Positions 10,448-23,700 are shown, counted from the first letter of the stretch. The stretch is 64,000 bases of DNA from Aspidiotus rigidus (GCA_035079385.1 JAVHKY010000039.1:1054001-1118000), one strand, 5' to 3'. Translations and numbers: made by a program. The notes: generated by a model from the letters alone, not told the origin.

Positions 10448-13400
10448 ATGCAGAAAGAAGTTTTGATAATGACAAAGACGCGGACCGAAAATACGAGCAA
10501 TAGCAAATTAGAAAAAATTAGTTTCAAAGGTGATAGATTGAACATAATTTTGTTAATATATATCTACACGCTACAAAATATACCACGTAGCTTAGCGTCA
10601 GCTTTTCCGTTGATTTTGCAGAATAGGAAAGCAACGTACACAGATCAAGTGAGATTATTCAATATTATATACCTAATCATTTTACCTAGACCAAGAATTT
10701 TCTTTTCTTGATATACTTTTGAATTTTCGTTCAGGCCTGGTTTAATTTCGTCTCGTATTCGTTTTCTCTCAAGTTGTTATTGGCTCCGATAGTTGACTGC
10801 GTTTATTCTCGAAGGATAGGAAGGCGCAAAACATGGGCGATACCCATGATGTATTTGATTGGTAAGGAAGAAAAGCTAAGTGACCTGAAAAAGAAACATC
10901 AAATATGTACTATGAATTTTCATATCTAGGTGCGTCTTTATTACTGATATCCGTGAATGCAGATAGTTGGCTTGGTACCGAAGACGGTTCTCGAAAACCA
11001 CATACAAGATTATTGACTATTGTCATCTTCGTGGCTATATTGTTCAGCGCTGTGCACGATATTGCCATTGATGGATGGTGTTTTACAACACTGAAAAAGT
11101 AGTGGTGATTATTTATAACCGCTCTGTTTCACGTTATAATGTTGGAGAATAATTCACCTTTTTTGCAGAGAGAACATCGGATATGGAGCGATAAGTGGCA
11201 TGATAGCAGTTTCTATCAGTTTTCTCTTGGGTTTTGTTTTATTTATCGCGCTAGATTCGAAAGAGTTTTGCAATATATTCCGCTCTGTGCCCAAAGATCA
11301 TGGATTTATTACATTCTCTGGTGGGTACTAAAAATCCTCTTTCCGACCTGTAACTTTCAAATCTAGCCAGACAGACGCTCCTCTAGCCATAAATTTTCAA
11401 ACTAACCGTTTTCTACCTGTCTATGCAACCATCGTGGTAGCTGTTTTAGTAAATTTTCAGCTCTTTCCTCTTGGTCCTCCGGGGTAAATTTCAACATTTC
11501 AGGGGTCTTACCATTTTTACTGCTTTTAATTCGAATAAAAGAAAAAAATGATTTTTATGATAAGATTACGGCCATATCTCATATCAGTTTTTGTGTAGAG
11601 AATACTTCTTCAAAACTCTTGTGTCGTCACTGTAGAACAATTGAATTCACTGTCTCTGAGATACCTTGTCGTGGATATAAAGATAAAAATCCAGAGAATA
11701 GCCAGTACACCACATACTAGTATACCAAAGGGGGCCCATTCCTACAGGTTCCTGTCGTCTTCTTCTGCTAATACTAGTATAATATTGATTTATGACCTTG
11801 GGAAAGATTACCTCCGGGAAGGCAGTGGTTTTCTCAAGGTAATTGTCTCAGAAATGGAAAAGACGTGCAGTATTGTAATTCGGTATCTTCCGAGCTACAA
11901 ATTGAGGTACTTCTGAACTTACCTTGAGGGATCAAGGCAATAGAGCTTGGTGGGTAAAGATTCTAATGATTATATGCTAGGGAAACAGAAAACATTCTAC
12001 ATTCCCTCCTATCATATATAGCTCGAGAGTCGAAATTCATCTAAGTCCCCCTTCTATCATATATAGCTCGAAAGTCACGATTCTTCCAAGTCCCCCTCCT
12101 ATCATATATATCTCAAGACTTGAAATTCTTCTAAGTCCCCCTTCTATCATATATAGCTCAAGACTCGAAATTCTTCTAAGTCCCCCTCCTATCGTATATA
12201 GCTCGAGTCTCAAAATTTTTCCAAGTTTTTGGTTGGACAGCGGACGGCGGACGGTAGCTCGAAAGTCAAAATTCTTCCAAGTCCCCCTCCTTTCATATAT
12301 AGCTCGAGACTCGAAATTCTTCTAAGTCCCCCTCCTTTCATATATAGCTCGAGATCCTTTCGTATATAGCTCGAGACTCGAAATTCTTCTAAGTCCCCCC
12401 CCCCCATTTATATATAGCTCGAGACTTGAAATTCTTCTAAGTCCCCCCCCCCTATTATATATAGCTCGAGACTCGAACTTCTTCTAAGTCCCGTAACCTA
12501 ACCTAACCTGCGGACGCGGACGCGGACGTTTTCTGAGGATGTAATCTCCTAACAAAATGGATAGCGGGTTCCCCGCTAAAAAAATTGTTGAGGGAAAATT
12601 AGGAGCTGTAAGTTAGAAATGAACACCGAATTATTTGCTTTGATTTGAGAGCATTCTTAGGATTACTTAAATTCGTAGTTCATACTACTAACGGCCTTCG
12701 AGTTACAGGAACAAGTTGTGCAATATTGGCTGTTCAACGGGAATATTTCGGCAGTGGAATTAATGCCACGCTTCATGACATAAGATTGCACTTTTAAAGA
12801 AATGCTAATCACGGGGAAATGATAGCTTGTAAGTTTGATAAAATTGTACACGTAGGATGATTAGAATCACGCTAAACACAGCAAATATCCCGTTATAAAA
12901 AAATTCTCACGTTCTAATTAATGATTAACGTTGAAAAAAGCAATATGTATCTCGATAGTAAAAATTGAATAACGTGTGGGCGATACGAAAGTATTTTGAT
13001 TTTTTTTTAGCGGGGAACTCGCTATCCCTTTTGTTGGGGGTACTTTCAGGAAATTTTCGTCCGCGAGCGCGAGCGGCTCGAGGTTGATGATGTCACGGAA
13101 GGGGGGCTTGGAAAAATGTCGACTCTCGAGCTACAAATATATAGGAGTCAAAATTTTTCCAAGTTTTTCGCCGGACAGCACACGGCGTAGATTTCGACTC
13201 TTGAGCTATATTCGATAGGAGGGGGATTCAGAAAAATGACGGCTTCCTTAAAGACGTTAAATCCTTAAAGAAGTAAAACGAGGAACGCAGCGGACCTTTT
13301 CCAAGTCCCCCACCTATCACATATGGCTCGAGAGTTCAAATTTTTTCAAGTTTTTTTTTTTTGTAGCTTTGTTACAAAAATGTTATCACGTTCACAAGTT

Positions 13401-16400
13401 AACGTACATTTTTATCAACATTGACGTTCTGACCTATCCATTAGGTGTTCAATATTTAACGTGAAAATCTACTTCTGTTAGCTGGCATTCTATTCTTCAT
13501 AGCGGACGATTATATATTTTCCATAAATAAAGATCAGATTTCATATCTACTAATAAGTGACACCATTTATATTTTAAGGCAACGCCTGCTTTGTGATGAA
13601 ATCATGGCCCCACTTTGTCCGCTCGTTCGCCCCCGTTTTCGGATTAATGTAGGCGTGATGAACTGTAAGTTGAGCTATCTAGCTCACGGATAGATATTAA
13701 CTAGTGACGTCATTAGCTTGTCACTTCATAGCCATTCACGATTGCCTGTGATGTCACCAGTATCCATAACGTCATCTACTTGGCCTCTCTCTCATTTTTA
13801 CTCTCTTCTATTCTCGGGATCATTCATGCCGCTCTTAAGCGACCTTATAAGTGCTAATGATGTCAAAGGCAGCGATCATAGATGGTTATGACGTCACGAG
13901 TTGATGAAGTCATCACCTTGGGCTTTCTATCACACTTATTATTCCTATTCTTGGGATCACTCCCGCCGCTCGTTAGCCTTCCGACAGTCTCCATTATACT
14001 AGCTGGAGTCTTCTTTACAGAAAACCTCCGGGTCATGACTGATGACGTCATGCTTGCAGATTTCACACTTAGTCTCTATTGTATTGGGCTATACAGTATA
14101 CTAAACTATACTAAACCCATTAATAGCCTTCATGAAACCATAAGCCGAATATACAACCGTGTTGAAGTCTATACTAAAGCACTTATACAGTAAGAGGATG
14201 AGAGGAGGTGAATTGAACTCGCAGATTCCAGAATCAGACTCGAGGTCACGGTTGATGATGTCATAGTTTATTTTAAAGGAAAACGAGGGATATAGTATAC
14301 AGGGCTCGAGGGAGGGAGGAAATTTCGGATATAAAGGTTAGGATTCAGGACTCGTGAAACTCGCAGATTTCGGGGGGGAGCTCGGGAAAAACGTCCGCTG
14401 TCCGCCATCTGACCGGCCGGCCGGCGAAGCTCAGAGCTCGAAAATTTTCCAAGTCCCCCTCCTATCATATATAGCTCGGGAGCTTGAAAGATAGCCCCTT
14501 CGAGTAACTAGATATGCAATGCTTTATACACCAATTGACTTTGCCTCTTCAATAATTCAGATATGCAATGCTTCAAACACCACAAGACTCAGAACATCCC
14601 TCTAAGGTACTCTGAGTCCCCCTCCTATCATATATAGCTTGGAGGTTGGAGTTTTTCCAAGTCCCCCTCCTATTATACAGAACTTCGAAGTTCGGGTCTG
14701 TGGTGTCACAATTCAATGACTTCATAAGTCTAGTACGTCAACATTTCTCATATCCCACATGCCCCATAAAACAGGTTCCCTGCCACCCCACGTTTAACCC
14801 CATCAAATTTTGGAATTAGGGCCTACGATCCAGGAAGCTCCACGAAAGGAATGTTCTTAGGGGGGAGGGAAACTCACGAAGGTAGTGAACTCGCAAGTTT
14901 TGGAATTAAGAGCTTGGGTTCAGGCATCTTCAGGAAGATATATAATATGTCACAAGTTCTGTGCTTCCACAAAGGACATGAACGACATTGAAAGACAACG
15001 CAAAAAATCATCCTTCTGATCTAAAGTAAGGTAGGAAATATAGTACCTTCACCAAAAATGTCCTGGTGGTGGCAAACAAATAAAGAATGATCGCATATTT
15101 CATGACTTTTGTCTTATATGGTTGCTTGAGGAGGTGTCAGTTTCTACTGCGGGGAAGTGGACTAAGCTTAGTGTACCCTAGTATGGCGTAGTCTAGTAGA
15201 GGAGGAGGGTGTTGCCATCCTCAACGGAGGAGGGGGCTTGCAAAAATCAAAAATGTTCCGAAGACGGAGATTCCAGGTGTCATCATCCTAATATATCCTA
15301 GTATACTACGAGTAGAATCGAAGTTAGCACAGCCTACAGTATATTGTATGTTAAGACTAATATAAAGGAAAAAGGTGTTGACATCCTCAACGGGGAGTGG
15401 GGCTTAGCCGAAATCGAAAATTTTCCTAGGACCGACATCCGTGATATCGCCATCTTTAATTGGAGGTGTAGGCTCACAAAATTCAAATTTTTTTTCTGGG
15501 ATTTTAAATTGGGTCGGGGGTAGAGAAAAGACATGAAATATGATTGTCAAAAAGATCATATTTTAGATATAACTTGGCACAGAAGGGAGGAATCGGAGAG
15601 GATACAGAGAAAATCTTGGCCCAAAACCAGTTTGGTCCTCAACAGCCTTGGCTGCATCTTCAAGCTTTTTAGATTTTTTTTGGAGAACACTTCAAATATT
15701 ATTGCTTCTGATTTTATGAATTATATCTCCTTGACCCTCGCGATATTTTCTTTTTCTTTGATCTTTTCAAAATTTTTGATATTATGAATCACAAAATCCC
15801 ATAAATGTCTTTAATGAGATCCTATTTTGTTTCCAAATGGTTATCTTACGTATTTTGCTCCTCTGCTGCGTGAGCGAATAAAATCGTTTCATTTCCTTAC
15901 TTTTCCCTTTCAGAATTTCTACTGTTCTGGTCAGTTGTGATAATTCTATCATCCACGCTAATCTGGTTATTTAAGAAGGAGAACTCTAGAGTCGTCTTCG
16001 AAGATGAAAACCAGTTCAAACTTGGAGTCAAAGAGAGCTACAAATTCTTTTGGAAAGTACTAAAAATTCATTCGGTGAAAAGACTCTTCGCCATCTTGCT
16101 TACATCTCAAGTTTGTCTTTTGAACAATTTTGTCTCTCCCCAGTGAGTAACCGCTGCGTTCATATTTTTCTATTTCAATCTTCTCTAGGTGGCATATGGT
16201 GCTGTGAACGGGTTAGCTCGTCTCAAGTTGATGGACGCTGGAATTCCTCGGGACAAGTTTGTTCTATTAACTATTCCTTCGATACCGTTTGTTTCAATTC
16301 TGCCCTTTTTTCTACGTCGTTACATGACCAGAAATTCGTCAGTACGTACGTACCTTACTATCTACGTGATTCGGTAAGCGCACCTTAAAAACCCTCAAGT

Positions 16401-17513
16401 ATCATCAAACAGGTCTCGAAGCTATATTTTTATATTACTTTTTCAGCATAATATTTGATTTAATTTATACTGCGTTTATATCAATCGCTCCGTACGCAAG
16501 AGATAAGAATGGGGCCATAGAAGTGTGGTATTATGGACTGTTATTACTTTTGTATAATCTTCATCACGTAAGTGATGATCTATGCGACCATGATAAACAT
16601 ATATTTATTCGTACTGATGGAAGTATGTCCTACCTCTGTAGACATCTGTAGCTCTGCAAGGTTCAGCGATGTCAGCTTTTTTTGCTCAAATCAGTGATCC
16701 TCGATTCGGTGGAATGTATATGACATTAATCTCAGCGATAGCGATTATTGGTTATGAATGGCCGATTAGTTTGTGTCTGTGGTCTGTAGACCTTCTCACT
16801 GTGAAATCTTGCCCGGGAAATGGAGTTAATGTGAGTATTCGTTTTTGTTGTGTGGTAGAGGCTCACAACTTACCAGCTTAGAGTTTTGGTCTTGCATGTT
16901 CGGGAAGATGGGAGAGGATTTGGACTAGTAATCAGTGTCCTGTACGATTGGTGCGTGTAGTAACAATTTAAGGCAGGATTGGTTGTCTAGCAAACCACGT
17001 GAAGCTATTGAAAATTTCCTTTTTTAGAAAATCGCGAAAAATGAAATATTGGAGAGAATTTTTCGACGGTACAGTAGAGGATTTAGAAATTTTTCCATGT
17101 ATGGTCGAGAGACCAAGTACAATGTTCGATGTTGAAGCTATGTAGAGATAGGTTTGAGATAAATATCGATCCTGAGGTCATGAAGGAATACTCAAAGCGC
17201 CAGATAGGAAGGGCGGTCAATAAAGTATTGTATTTTGGATATTCAAAAGGGGAACCCTCTTGCAAACATGTTTTGTACCCTTCTATCACTTATGTATTTT
17301 CTTTTCTTTTTTCAGAAATCCTGTACCGTAATAATAGACGGATTTATTGTAGAAAATATTTTGTGCGCTTCACTGGGTTTCCTTTGGTACTTTTGGTACA
17401 GGAAAGAATTTCTTCAATTGGGGAGTGCGGATCCGTCATCCTGGATTGTGAATCCGAAGTTAGACTCTTCCGAAGAAATAGTAGAATTATCTACCGACCA
17501 TTTGAAAAAATGA
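10448..17513 (+). CDS. SLC33A1-like: Acetyl-coenzyme A transporter 1-like protein, copy A (9 coding exons)
   Basis: Family known to carry acetyl-CoA into the ER/Golgi lumen for protein and ganglioside acetylation; a multi-pass membrane protein. Exons by GT..AG sites and unbroken phase: 10448-10648, 10735-10861, 10930-11098, 11169-11320, 15914-16110, 16189-16373, 16447-16567, 16642-16830, 17316-17513, giving 512 residues (human protein about 549). Family signatures: LLIYIYTLQNIPRSLA (first membrane helix), GRRKTWAIP, HDIAIDGWCFTTL (family: QDIAVDGWALTML), LKLMDAGIPRDKF, ISDPRFGGMYMTL, and LCLWSVDLLTVKSC. Start is the ATG at 10448; a second ATG at codon 8 is possible. Exons 2-8 have the same lengths and phases as copy B. 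Intron 4 (4.6 kb) is filled with satellite. AATAAA at 17739 is a likely poly(A) signal. All frames are open, so it appears functional; intron ends are predicted. Confidence 0.9.
12005..12490 (-). repeat. 45-bp satellite tract (CTATCATATATAGCTCGAGA family)
   Basis: About ten copies of a roughly 45-bp unit built from CCTATCATATATAGCTCGAG, then ACTCGAAATTCTTC and CAAGTCCCC. The same unit occurs near 13090-13345, 14440-14690, 18230-18370, 18545-19175, 19230-19300, 21535-21620, 22145-22390 and 26050-26110, in both orientations. Because 45 is divisible by three, the array keeps long open frames in several phases (15-residue periodic peptides) without being coding. Confidence 0.9.
12493..12509. repeat. 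Short interstitial telomere-like repeat (CCTAA)n
   Basis: About three CCTAA units in a row next to CGGACG triplets. CCTAA/TTAGG is the ancestral insect telomere unit. It is too short to be more than suggestive. Confidence 0.4.
12532..13064. mobile_element. MITE-like unit with ~60-bp imperfect terminal inverted repeats
   Basis: Left arm 12532-12584 (GCGGACG...GGATAGCGGGTTCCCCGCT) pairs with right arm 13002-13064 (AGCGGGGAACTCGCTATCCC...CGTCCGC) at roughly three quarters identity. A related single arm is at 22070-22150 (AGCAGAGAACCCACTACCCC), so the family is dispersed. No transposase frame lies between the arms. Confidence 0.6.
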
Positions 17514-17738
17514 AGTGAACGTATCGAAAATGTCAGATAAGTTGGTACAGTTTTTCATCTGGTGCTTAGGAATTCAAGTTCGTTAAGATAATTGTTTAAG
17601 ATCGAAAACGCGAAGAGTGGGCTAAAACTTTTCCACTGTATTTTTTTCATCTTCCTTGTAATTCTTCGAAAATGATAAGTAGTTGATACGTAAAACACGT
17701 TAGGAGTGTTCAAATCTGTTTGAAAACGACTCGTCGAG

Positions 17739-17744
17739 AATAAA
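17739..17744 (+). terminator. Candidate poly(A) signal of SLC33A1 copy A
   Basis: AATAAA 226 bp after the stop codon, the first such hexamer downstream that I noticed. The cleavage site is not determined. Confidence 0.5.
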
Positions 17745-18143
17745 TTTTAGAAGACATAATAGTAATCTTGCATGTGCGAGATAGTAATTGCTTTTAATGA
17801 TAAGAAAATTACACGCCTTTAAAATTATTCTCTATTTATATTTGTTTTGCCTATTCGCAACTGCTCTATAAACTCGAAGTACGAGTCGAAAACTTTTATG
17901 ACCTCGCCAAACAGCCTCAAAATCGCGTGCGAAAAACCATATCTGGCCGAGAATTATTTTTGAATCATGTTGGACACGCTTGTGCGTTTAACTTTTTTGC
18001 GGGGAAGGACATATCTCTGTGTCGCAGATTCTTCAGTAGACAATATGATATTATTTTTGTGATTGATAAATTTTCCATATCGAATTATTATTTTTTTGAA
18101 AATATAAAAAATTTAGAGTCCAAATGAGCACCGCGTTAAAAAT
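17745..18143. other. No gene recognised
   Basis: AT-rich spacer between the 3' end of copy A and the foldback/satellite region. Confidence 0.5.
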
Positions 18144-19480
18144 GCTGCTGTTAACAGGGAACCTGTTTTATGGGGGGCTTTTTGAGAAATTTGCCGTCCG
18201 CCGTCCGCCGTCCAGCGAAAAATTTAGAAAAATTTCGACTCTCGAGCTATATATGATAGGAGGGGGACTTGGAAAAATTTCGACTCTCGAGCTTTATATG
18301 ATAGGAGGGGGACTTGGAAAACTTTCGACTCTCGAGCCATATATGATAGGAGAAGGACTTAGAAAAACGACGGCTTCCTTAACGAAGTTAAACGAGGAAC
18401 GCAGAGAACCTGTTTTATGAGACAAATGGGTGGGTATTGGTATTGAGAAATCAAGGAAGCCTAGACCTAGATAAAGCTAGTATTTAAAGAACGCCTAGAC
18501 CTACCATAAGCCTAGTATAATATAGTTTGAGAGTCTAAACTCTCTCGAATCTTGAGCTATATATGGTAGCTCAAGAGTCGAAATTTTTTCTAAGTCCCCC
18601 TCCTATCATAGCTCGGAGGTAGGAATTTTTCCAAACCCCCCCCCCTATCATATATAACTCAGAGGTAGGAATTTTTCCAAGTCCCCCCCCCCTATCATAT
18701 ATAACTCGGAGGTAGGAATTTTTCCAAGTTCCCGTCCTATCATATATAGATCGGAAGTCGGAATTTTTCCAAGTCCCCCTTCTATCATATATAGCTCAGA
18801 GGTAGGAATTTTTCCAAGTCCCCCTCCTATCATATATAGCTCGGAGGTAGGAATTTTTCCATGTTACCCTCCTATCATAGCTCGGAGGTAGGAATTTTTC
18901 TAAGTCCTCTTCCTATAATATATGGCTAGGGGGTCGAAATTTTTCCAAGTCCCCCTCCTACCGTATATAGCTCGGAAGCAGGAATTTTTCCAAGTCCCCC
19001 TCCTATCATATATAGCTCGAGAGTCTAAATTTTTCTCGAATCTCCAGCTATATATGATAGCCCGAGAGTTGAAATTTTTCCAAGTCCCTTTCATATCATA
19101 TATAGTTCGAGAGTCGAAATTTTTCCAAGTCCCCCTCCTATCATATATGGCTCGAGAGTCGAAATTGACAGCGCGGCGCACGGCAAATCTCTCAAAAAGC
19201 CTCGCATAAAACAGGTTCCCTGTTAAAATTTCCACTCTCGAGCTATATTATGATAGGAGGGGGACTTGGAAAAATTTCAACTCTCGGGCTATCAGATATA
19301 GCTGGAGATTTGAGAAAAATTTAGACTCTCATACTATATTATACTAGGCTTATAGTAGATCCAGGCCTTCTTTATACTAGCTTTATCTAGGTCTAGGCTT
19401 CCTTGAATTTTCAATACCAAATCCATAAAACAAGTTCCCTGCGTTCCTCGTTTAACTTCGTTAAGGAAGCCGTCGTTTTT
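18144..19480. repeat. Foldback structure enclosing 45-bp satellite
   Basis: Left arm 18363 to about 18590 is the reverse complement of about 19265 to 19480. The outer 41 bp (18363-18403 against 19440-19480, containing CGACGGCTTCCTTAACGAAG) are perfect; the rest is roughly 80 percent, including a CCTAGACCTAGATAAAGCTA block. A second inverted pair, with AACAGGGAACCTGTTTTATG, lies at 18150-18210 and 19165-19230. Between the arms are about 14 units of the 45-bp satellite. The whole could form a long hairpin. Confidence 0.8.
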
Positions 19481-20647
19481 TCAACCATTTCCGATTCCTG
19501 GCATCTCTTAAACCTATCTCCAGCTACTATCCTCTCGTGCACTCGTAATCACACTATCATATCACCATTTTCTAGATGCAAACTCCATCTCAAGATTCTT
19601 CATCTAGGAATCCAGCTACAAGGAGATCCCGAAAAACTAAAAAAATCGATGTCGAAACCAAACAAGCAACCAATACCCAACAGTCAACCCCTCATTCCTT
19701 CCCTCACGCTTCAACGTTTCCCGCACTTTTCTAGCTAGAAATGTCGGTATAAAAATATATAGCACCTGAGCCTGGTTCATTCGTTAGTCTAACCTGAAAT
19801 CTCACTCAAAAAATCCATTTCAAATTGAAAATAATATTTCCATCTCCTGAGACACCTCAAATCAACTACGTATGAACCCCTATCAATTATGTACACATAC
19901 ATGAAAAAATGACGTATAAATCAATAATTAATTAAGAATGAAGTCACCAGGGTAGTCTCGCATCAGCACACTTGATGAAGATTAAAAAATTGTTCTTAAT
20001 CATTCAAACTCAAGATTTTCACTAACGAGTATGACTAATAATAATGAAAAAATGAACAACCCGCCATTGCCACTATCCGTTCAAAAACAAATTTAGCAAA
20101 ACAAATAACATTTGACTAAACAAAATTCAAGGCTCTATAGGGGCTGTAGGATGCGAGATACAAGGGTACTAAATTTGAATGAAATATAATCGAAAATAAA
20201 ATTCAATGAACCTTTGGTCAAGAGTGAACCAAGAATGAACCTGTCGAATGATAAAAAGGTTCTTCATCACAATACACGTACTGATAACAAAAGTGGTAAA
20301 AGGTTAGGAAAATCCACTTCTCGTAACGTAAGCAGCTACTCGTAGTAGTGAGAAATTTTTCAAAAAAATGAAAATTTCTCTAAAACTACTCATCCGATCC
20401 TCAAAAAAATTGCAGGTGCACATCTTCAGATATAATACTACAATATGGCCGAGTTTCAAAAAATCTATCGGGTAGTTTCGGAGGAGTTCCGCGGACAAAA
20501 AAATCTTATATGTATAAGGAAACTGGAAAATTTTTTTATGCTAGTTGTGATCTAGGACCTCTAAAACGTCGAGAAAGTTCATTGCCCCCGCCTCCTGTTC
20601 ACCTTGCTGTGGGTGCAATACCTCACTTTTCTAGCTAGAAAAGTCGG
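19481..20647. other. No gene recognised
   Basis: AT-rich intergenic sequence. A short palindromic box around TTTCTAGCTAGAAA occurs at 19728-19742 and again at 20627-20641. No coding frame is supported. Confidence 0.5.
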
Positions 20648-20790
20648 TAAAAGAAGATGCTCGATGATTTAAAACGCGTATCCAGACGGATAGGAGAAAT
20701 GTAATAATTCCGACCAGGTCGCCTCACTCGTCCTTCGACATCGCCGAAAAAATATGACATCGTCTTTTACGCGCCACAATGTGATGCAAC
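20648..20790 (-). repeat. Diverged LTR fragment related to the LTR of the 14.6-kb element
   Basis: Read on the minus strand from 20790, the sequence starts TGTTGCATCACATTGTGGCG, against TGTTGCGTCACATTGTGGCG at the start of the LTR at 31958. It follows that LTR for about 140 bp through GACGATGTC, TTTTTTCGG, GATGTCGAAGGACGAG and ATCCGTCTGGATACGCG with small changes and deletions, then stops. It is an older, truncated relic of the same or a sister family. Confidence 0.8.
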
Positions 20791-23700
20791 AAATCCATTT
20801 ACTCGTTTCTATATTAACAATTCATCGATAACTAATTCAGGCTTCTGGTTATATTTTCGTTCTCTCGTACTTTCGTTCATCTTGTTCAGTACCTGATGGT
20901 GATCAACTCAATTTGGTCGAAACCAATGGTATTCGTGTTTTCGATCTAATAACCGTACGTGAGTTTTTTCGTGTAAAATTCCTCATCAAATCGCTACGTT
21001 GATTTCAAAAATAATAAAAAGTCGAGCATAAGTTTTTCATAAGTTTTTTGGTTCGAATTGTGCAAAAATGTTCAGATAGATTTTTTTTTTTTTTTGGTAT
21101 TTCTCGTAGGAATAAGATTATTAAAGCCTTAATTCATAATTGTGGCTTGGAACATTTTCCGCATGAGGCTGATGGCTAATTTAGGTACAATCTGAGGGTG
21201 GCACGAAGACTCGTGGGAGCTTGTGAAGCACCTGGGAACTTGTTCCGGTTAGCCCTATCGTTTTTGCGTTTATTTGAGACGAAACAACGGTAAGTTGTAG
21301 TTTATTTCCACCAGTGATGTGTGAAAAGGAAAGGGTGGAGGGGGTCTGTCGCCGGAGTCCTACAAGTACAAACTAATAAAAATTTCGTGTCTGCTTTCGT
21401 AATCCAATTTGGAGGCCAAGAAGGCTGGCCAATCGAAAAAACTTGAGAAAATATCGTATTTCAAGATACATAGAAAAAAGATTACTTTTTAAAATGAATT
21501 CCCCACAACCTTGGGAGTTTAAGCGCGAAAGTTCAAATTTTCCCAAGTCCCTCTCTTACTTTATATAGCTCGGAAGTGAATATTTTTTCAAGCTTCCTCG
21601 ATCAAATATAGCTCGAACTTTTCCTTGAAATTACCCCTCCATAAAACAGGTTCCCTCTTAAAAGCTAACATGTCTCGTCCAGGGGCACGTAGTGTAACGT
21701 ATTTTATGGAAGTGATTGATCAAAATTGATTTAGCCTAGTATGCTGAGTATTACTTGTAGGACACAGGAAGTAATAGAGGTCGAAATTATGGCCTAATAT
21801 AGGCCCAGTACAGTTTAGTATAGTGTATAATTAGACAGTATACTAACGTAGGGAAGGTCGAATTTTTTCAATGTTTCTGAAGTAGGTCAAGGTCCAGCTA
21901 ATCTAACTGACGGGAGAAATATACTCAAAACTGACGGGCTTACTCGGCCCTAGCCTAGTATAAGTCTGTAGCACTGTTTGTTAGGGTGAGTGGCGAACGG
22001 GGTCTCACGCGCTCCGGTTTTTTGCCCCTATATTATCATTAGGATGAGCGTGACAAGAAAACTGCGACATTTTTAGCAGAGAACCCACTACCCCTTTTGT
22101 TAGGGACATCTTCAGAAAATTTTGGTGCGACGTTGAAGACGTCATCAACCTAAGGTTATAGAACTTGGAAAAATTTGAACTTGGAACATTTAAAAGATAG
22201 GCACCGTCCAGTATGTCGTGGGACTTGGAAAAAGTTTGACCTTTGGACTGTATATGATGGGAAGGGGTCTTCGAAAAATGTTGACTTACAAGTTATATAT
22301 TATAGGAGAGCCACTTTGAGAAATTTTGACTTCCACGCTATATATAATATATCATAGGAGGGGGACTCGGAAGAATTTCTACTTCCGAATCCCATACTTA
22401 TGATTGGAGCGGAATTGGAGAAATGTCGACTTCCAAAAAAAGTTTGGCGTATGCAAACGCAAGAGAGCACTTGTATTCAACTTCTAATTTTACGTACCTC
22501 TTTTGCCGCGGGGTGCGTGGAACTTGCAGGTTCCCCGCTGCCATTGCAAAATTTACAAGTTTTTTGTGAAGATTTTTCCAAGAGTAGCCCCAACGAAAAA
22601 AACTTTCAAAACCCTATCACTAAACCGTGACAGTTTTTTTAATAGTAGTCTCAGCCTTATAAGTATATGAAATGCTACAATTTTAGAGAAAGTGGTGAAA
22701 AATTTTGAGTTACAATCTCCACGCAAAGAAAGGAATCTAAAAGCATCCCAACTCAAGAAAGAGAAAAATAGACAGAGGAGACCTAGCTCTCTTTTGGTAT
22801 CCTGATCCCTCGCGGTCAAAAATACAATCCGAGTGAAAAAAATATCACGCACCAGTTGTCTGAAGAAAGCAAAAGAGAAGGTGAGGAGAGGTAGATTCCC
22901 CTCAACTTTCATGAAGCTCTGATTACAAATTGACTTGGCCCACGGGCCTTGAAGTTTTATATGCCCATAAGACTGGAACAGTGCTTCTGGAAAACCGTGA
23001 AGAAAAATCGACACAAAAAATTGTCATAAAAAATAGTCGAGAAAAACCGTCTCGATTTTTTTGACTGAGTTTTCATGCGAAAAACTGTCGCTGTTTTTAT
23101 CACGTTTGACGACGTCATTAGTTTTTGAACTTTTACCAACTTTAGGACTTCGAAGAATTTCGACCTCCACTATTTTGAGTTCCGCAGGCCCGCATGAACT
23201 CTTTTTGCGCTGTAGGCTATTTTTTTCGTTGTTTTTTTCCGTTTTCATTTTTTTTTTTTTTTTCAACAGAATTAAGAATTTTGCGACCCTCAAATCGCTC
23301 AAAATAATTTTCCGTCATAGGCTATAGCTTTGTTAGCCTGTGCCTTAATGCCTACTTAGCCTTCATATAATTAGTAGGCTCAACATGTAGTAAACTGATT
23401 AGGCTAATCCAACGATACTGGGGCTTCGTATATTGTATATTAGGCTAACTGGTTTGAACTGATGCAGTCGTACTAAAAATAAACGTGCGTGTTCGTAAAA
23501 TTCTTGTTCTATTTATTCATACAGAATGGCTTGCAACTTTCGAGGATTTTTCAACTTTATCTCTACATATTAATATTCACGCTCTCATCACGGTCATGTT
23601 ACTATGTTATCATCGAAGGCCTCGACTTATTATGTCAGGCTCACTAGCTTCATAAATATCTTCATACTAAGCCCAAAATACAGTATACTAGGTTTCGAAA

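Larger units (their letters stand above)
11321..15913 (+). other. Intron 4 of SLC33A1 copy A, repeat-filled
   Basis: 4593-bp intron with donor GTGGGT and acceptor CCCTTTCAG. It contains 45-bp satellite tracts, a MITE-like inverted-repeat unit (12532-13064), sequence with several TGATGACGTCA boxes (13700-14060, 14250) and low-copy spacer. No exon-like frame was found in it that would extend the transporter. Confidence 0.8.

Noticed and set aside
18648..19235. Long periodic frames on both strands (repeating YMIGGGLGKI- and FFQVPLLSYIA-type peptides).
   Set aside because: Produced by the 45-bp satellite, whose length is a multiple of three; open in several phases at once.
21185..21289. Exon-like frame (NLRVARRLVGACEAPGNL..) ending in a strong GTAAGT donor, with a possible partner at 20890-20955 (PDGDQLNLVETNGIRVFDL).
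   Set aside because: The reading phases of the two do not join, and no family was recognised. Without transcripts they may be relics or chance.
22553..23014. 153-codon minus-strand frame rich in Phe, Leu and Ser.
   Set aside because: Composition reflects AT-rich repeats, and no domain or splice support was found.
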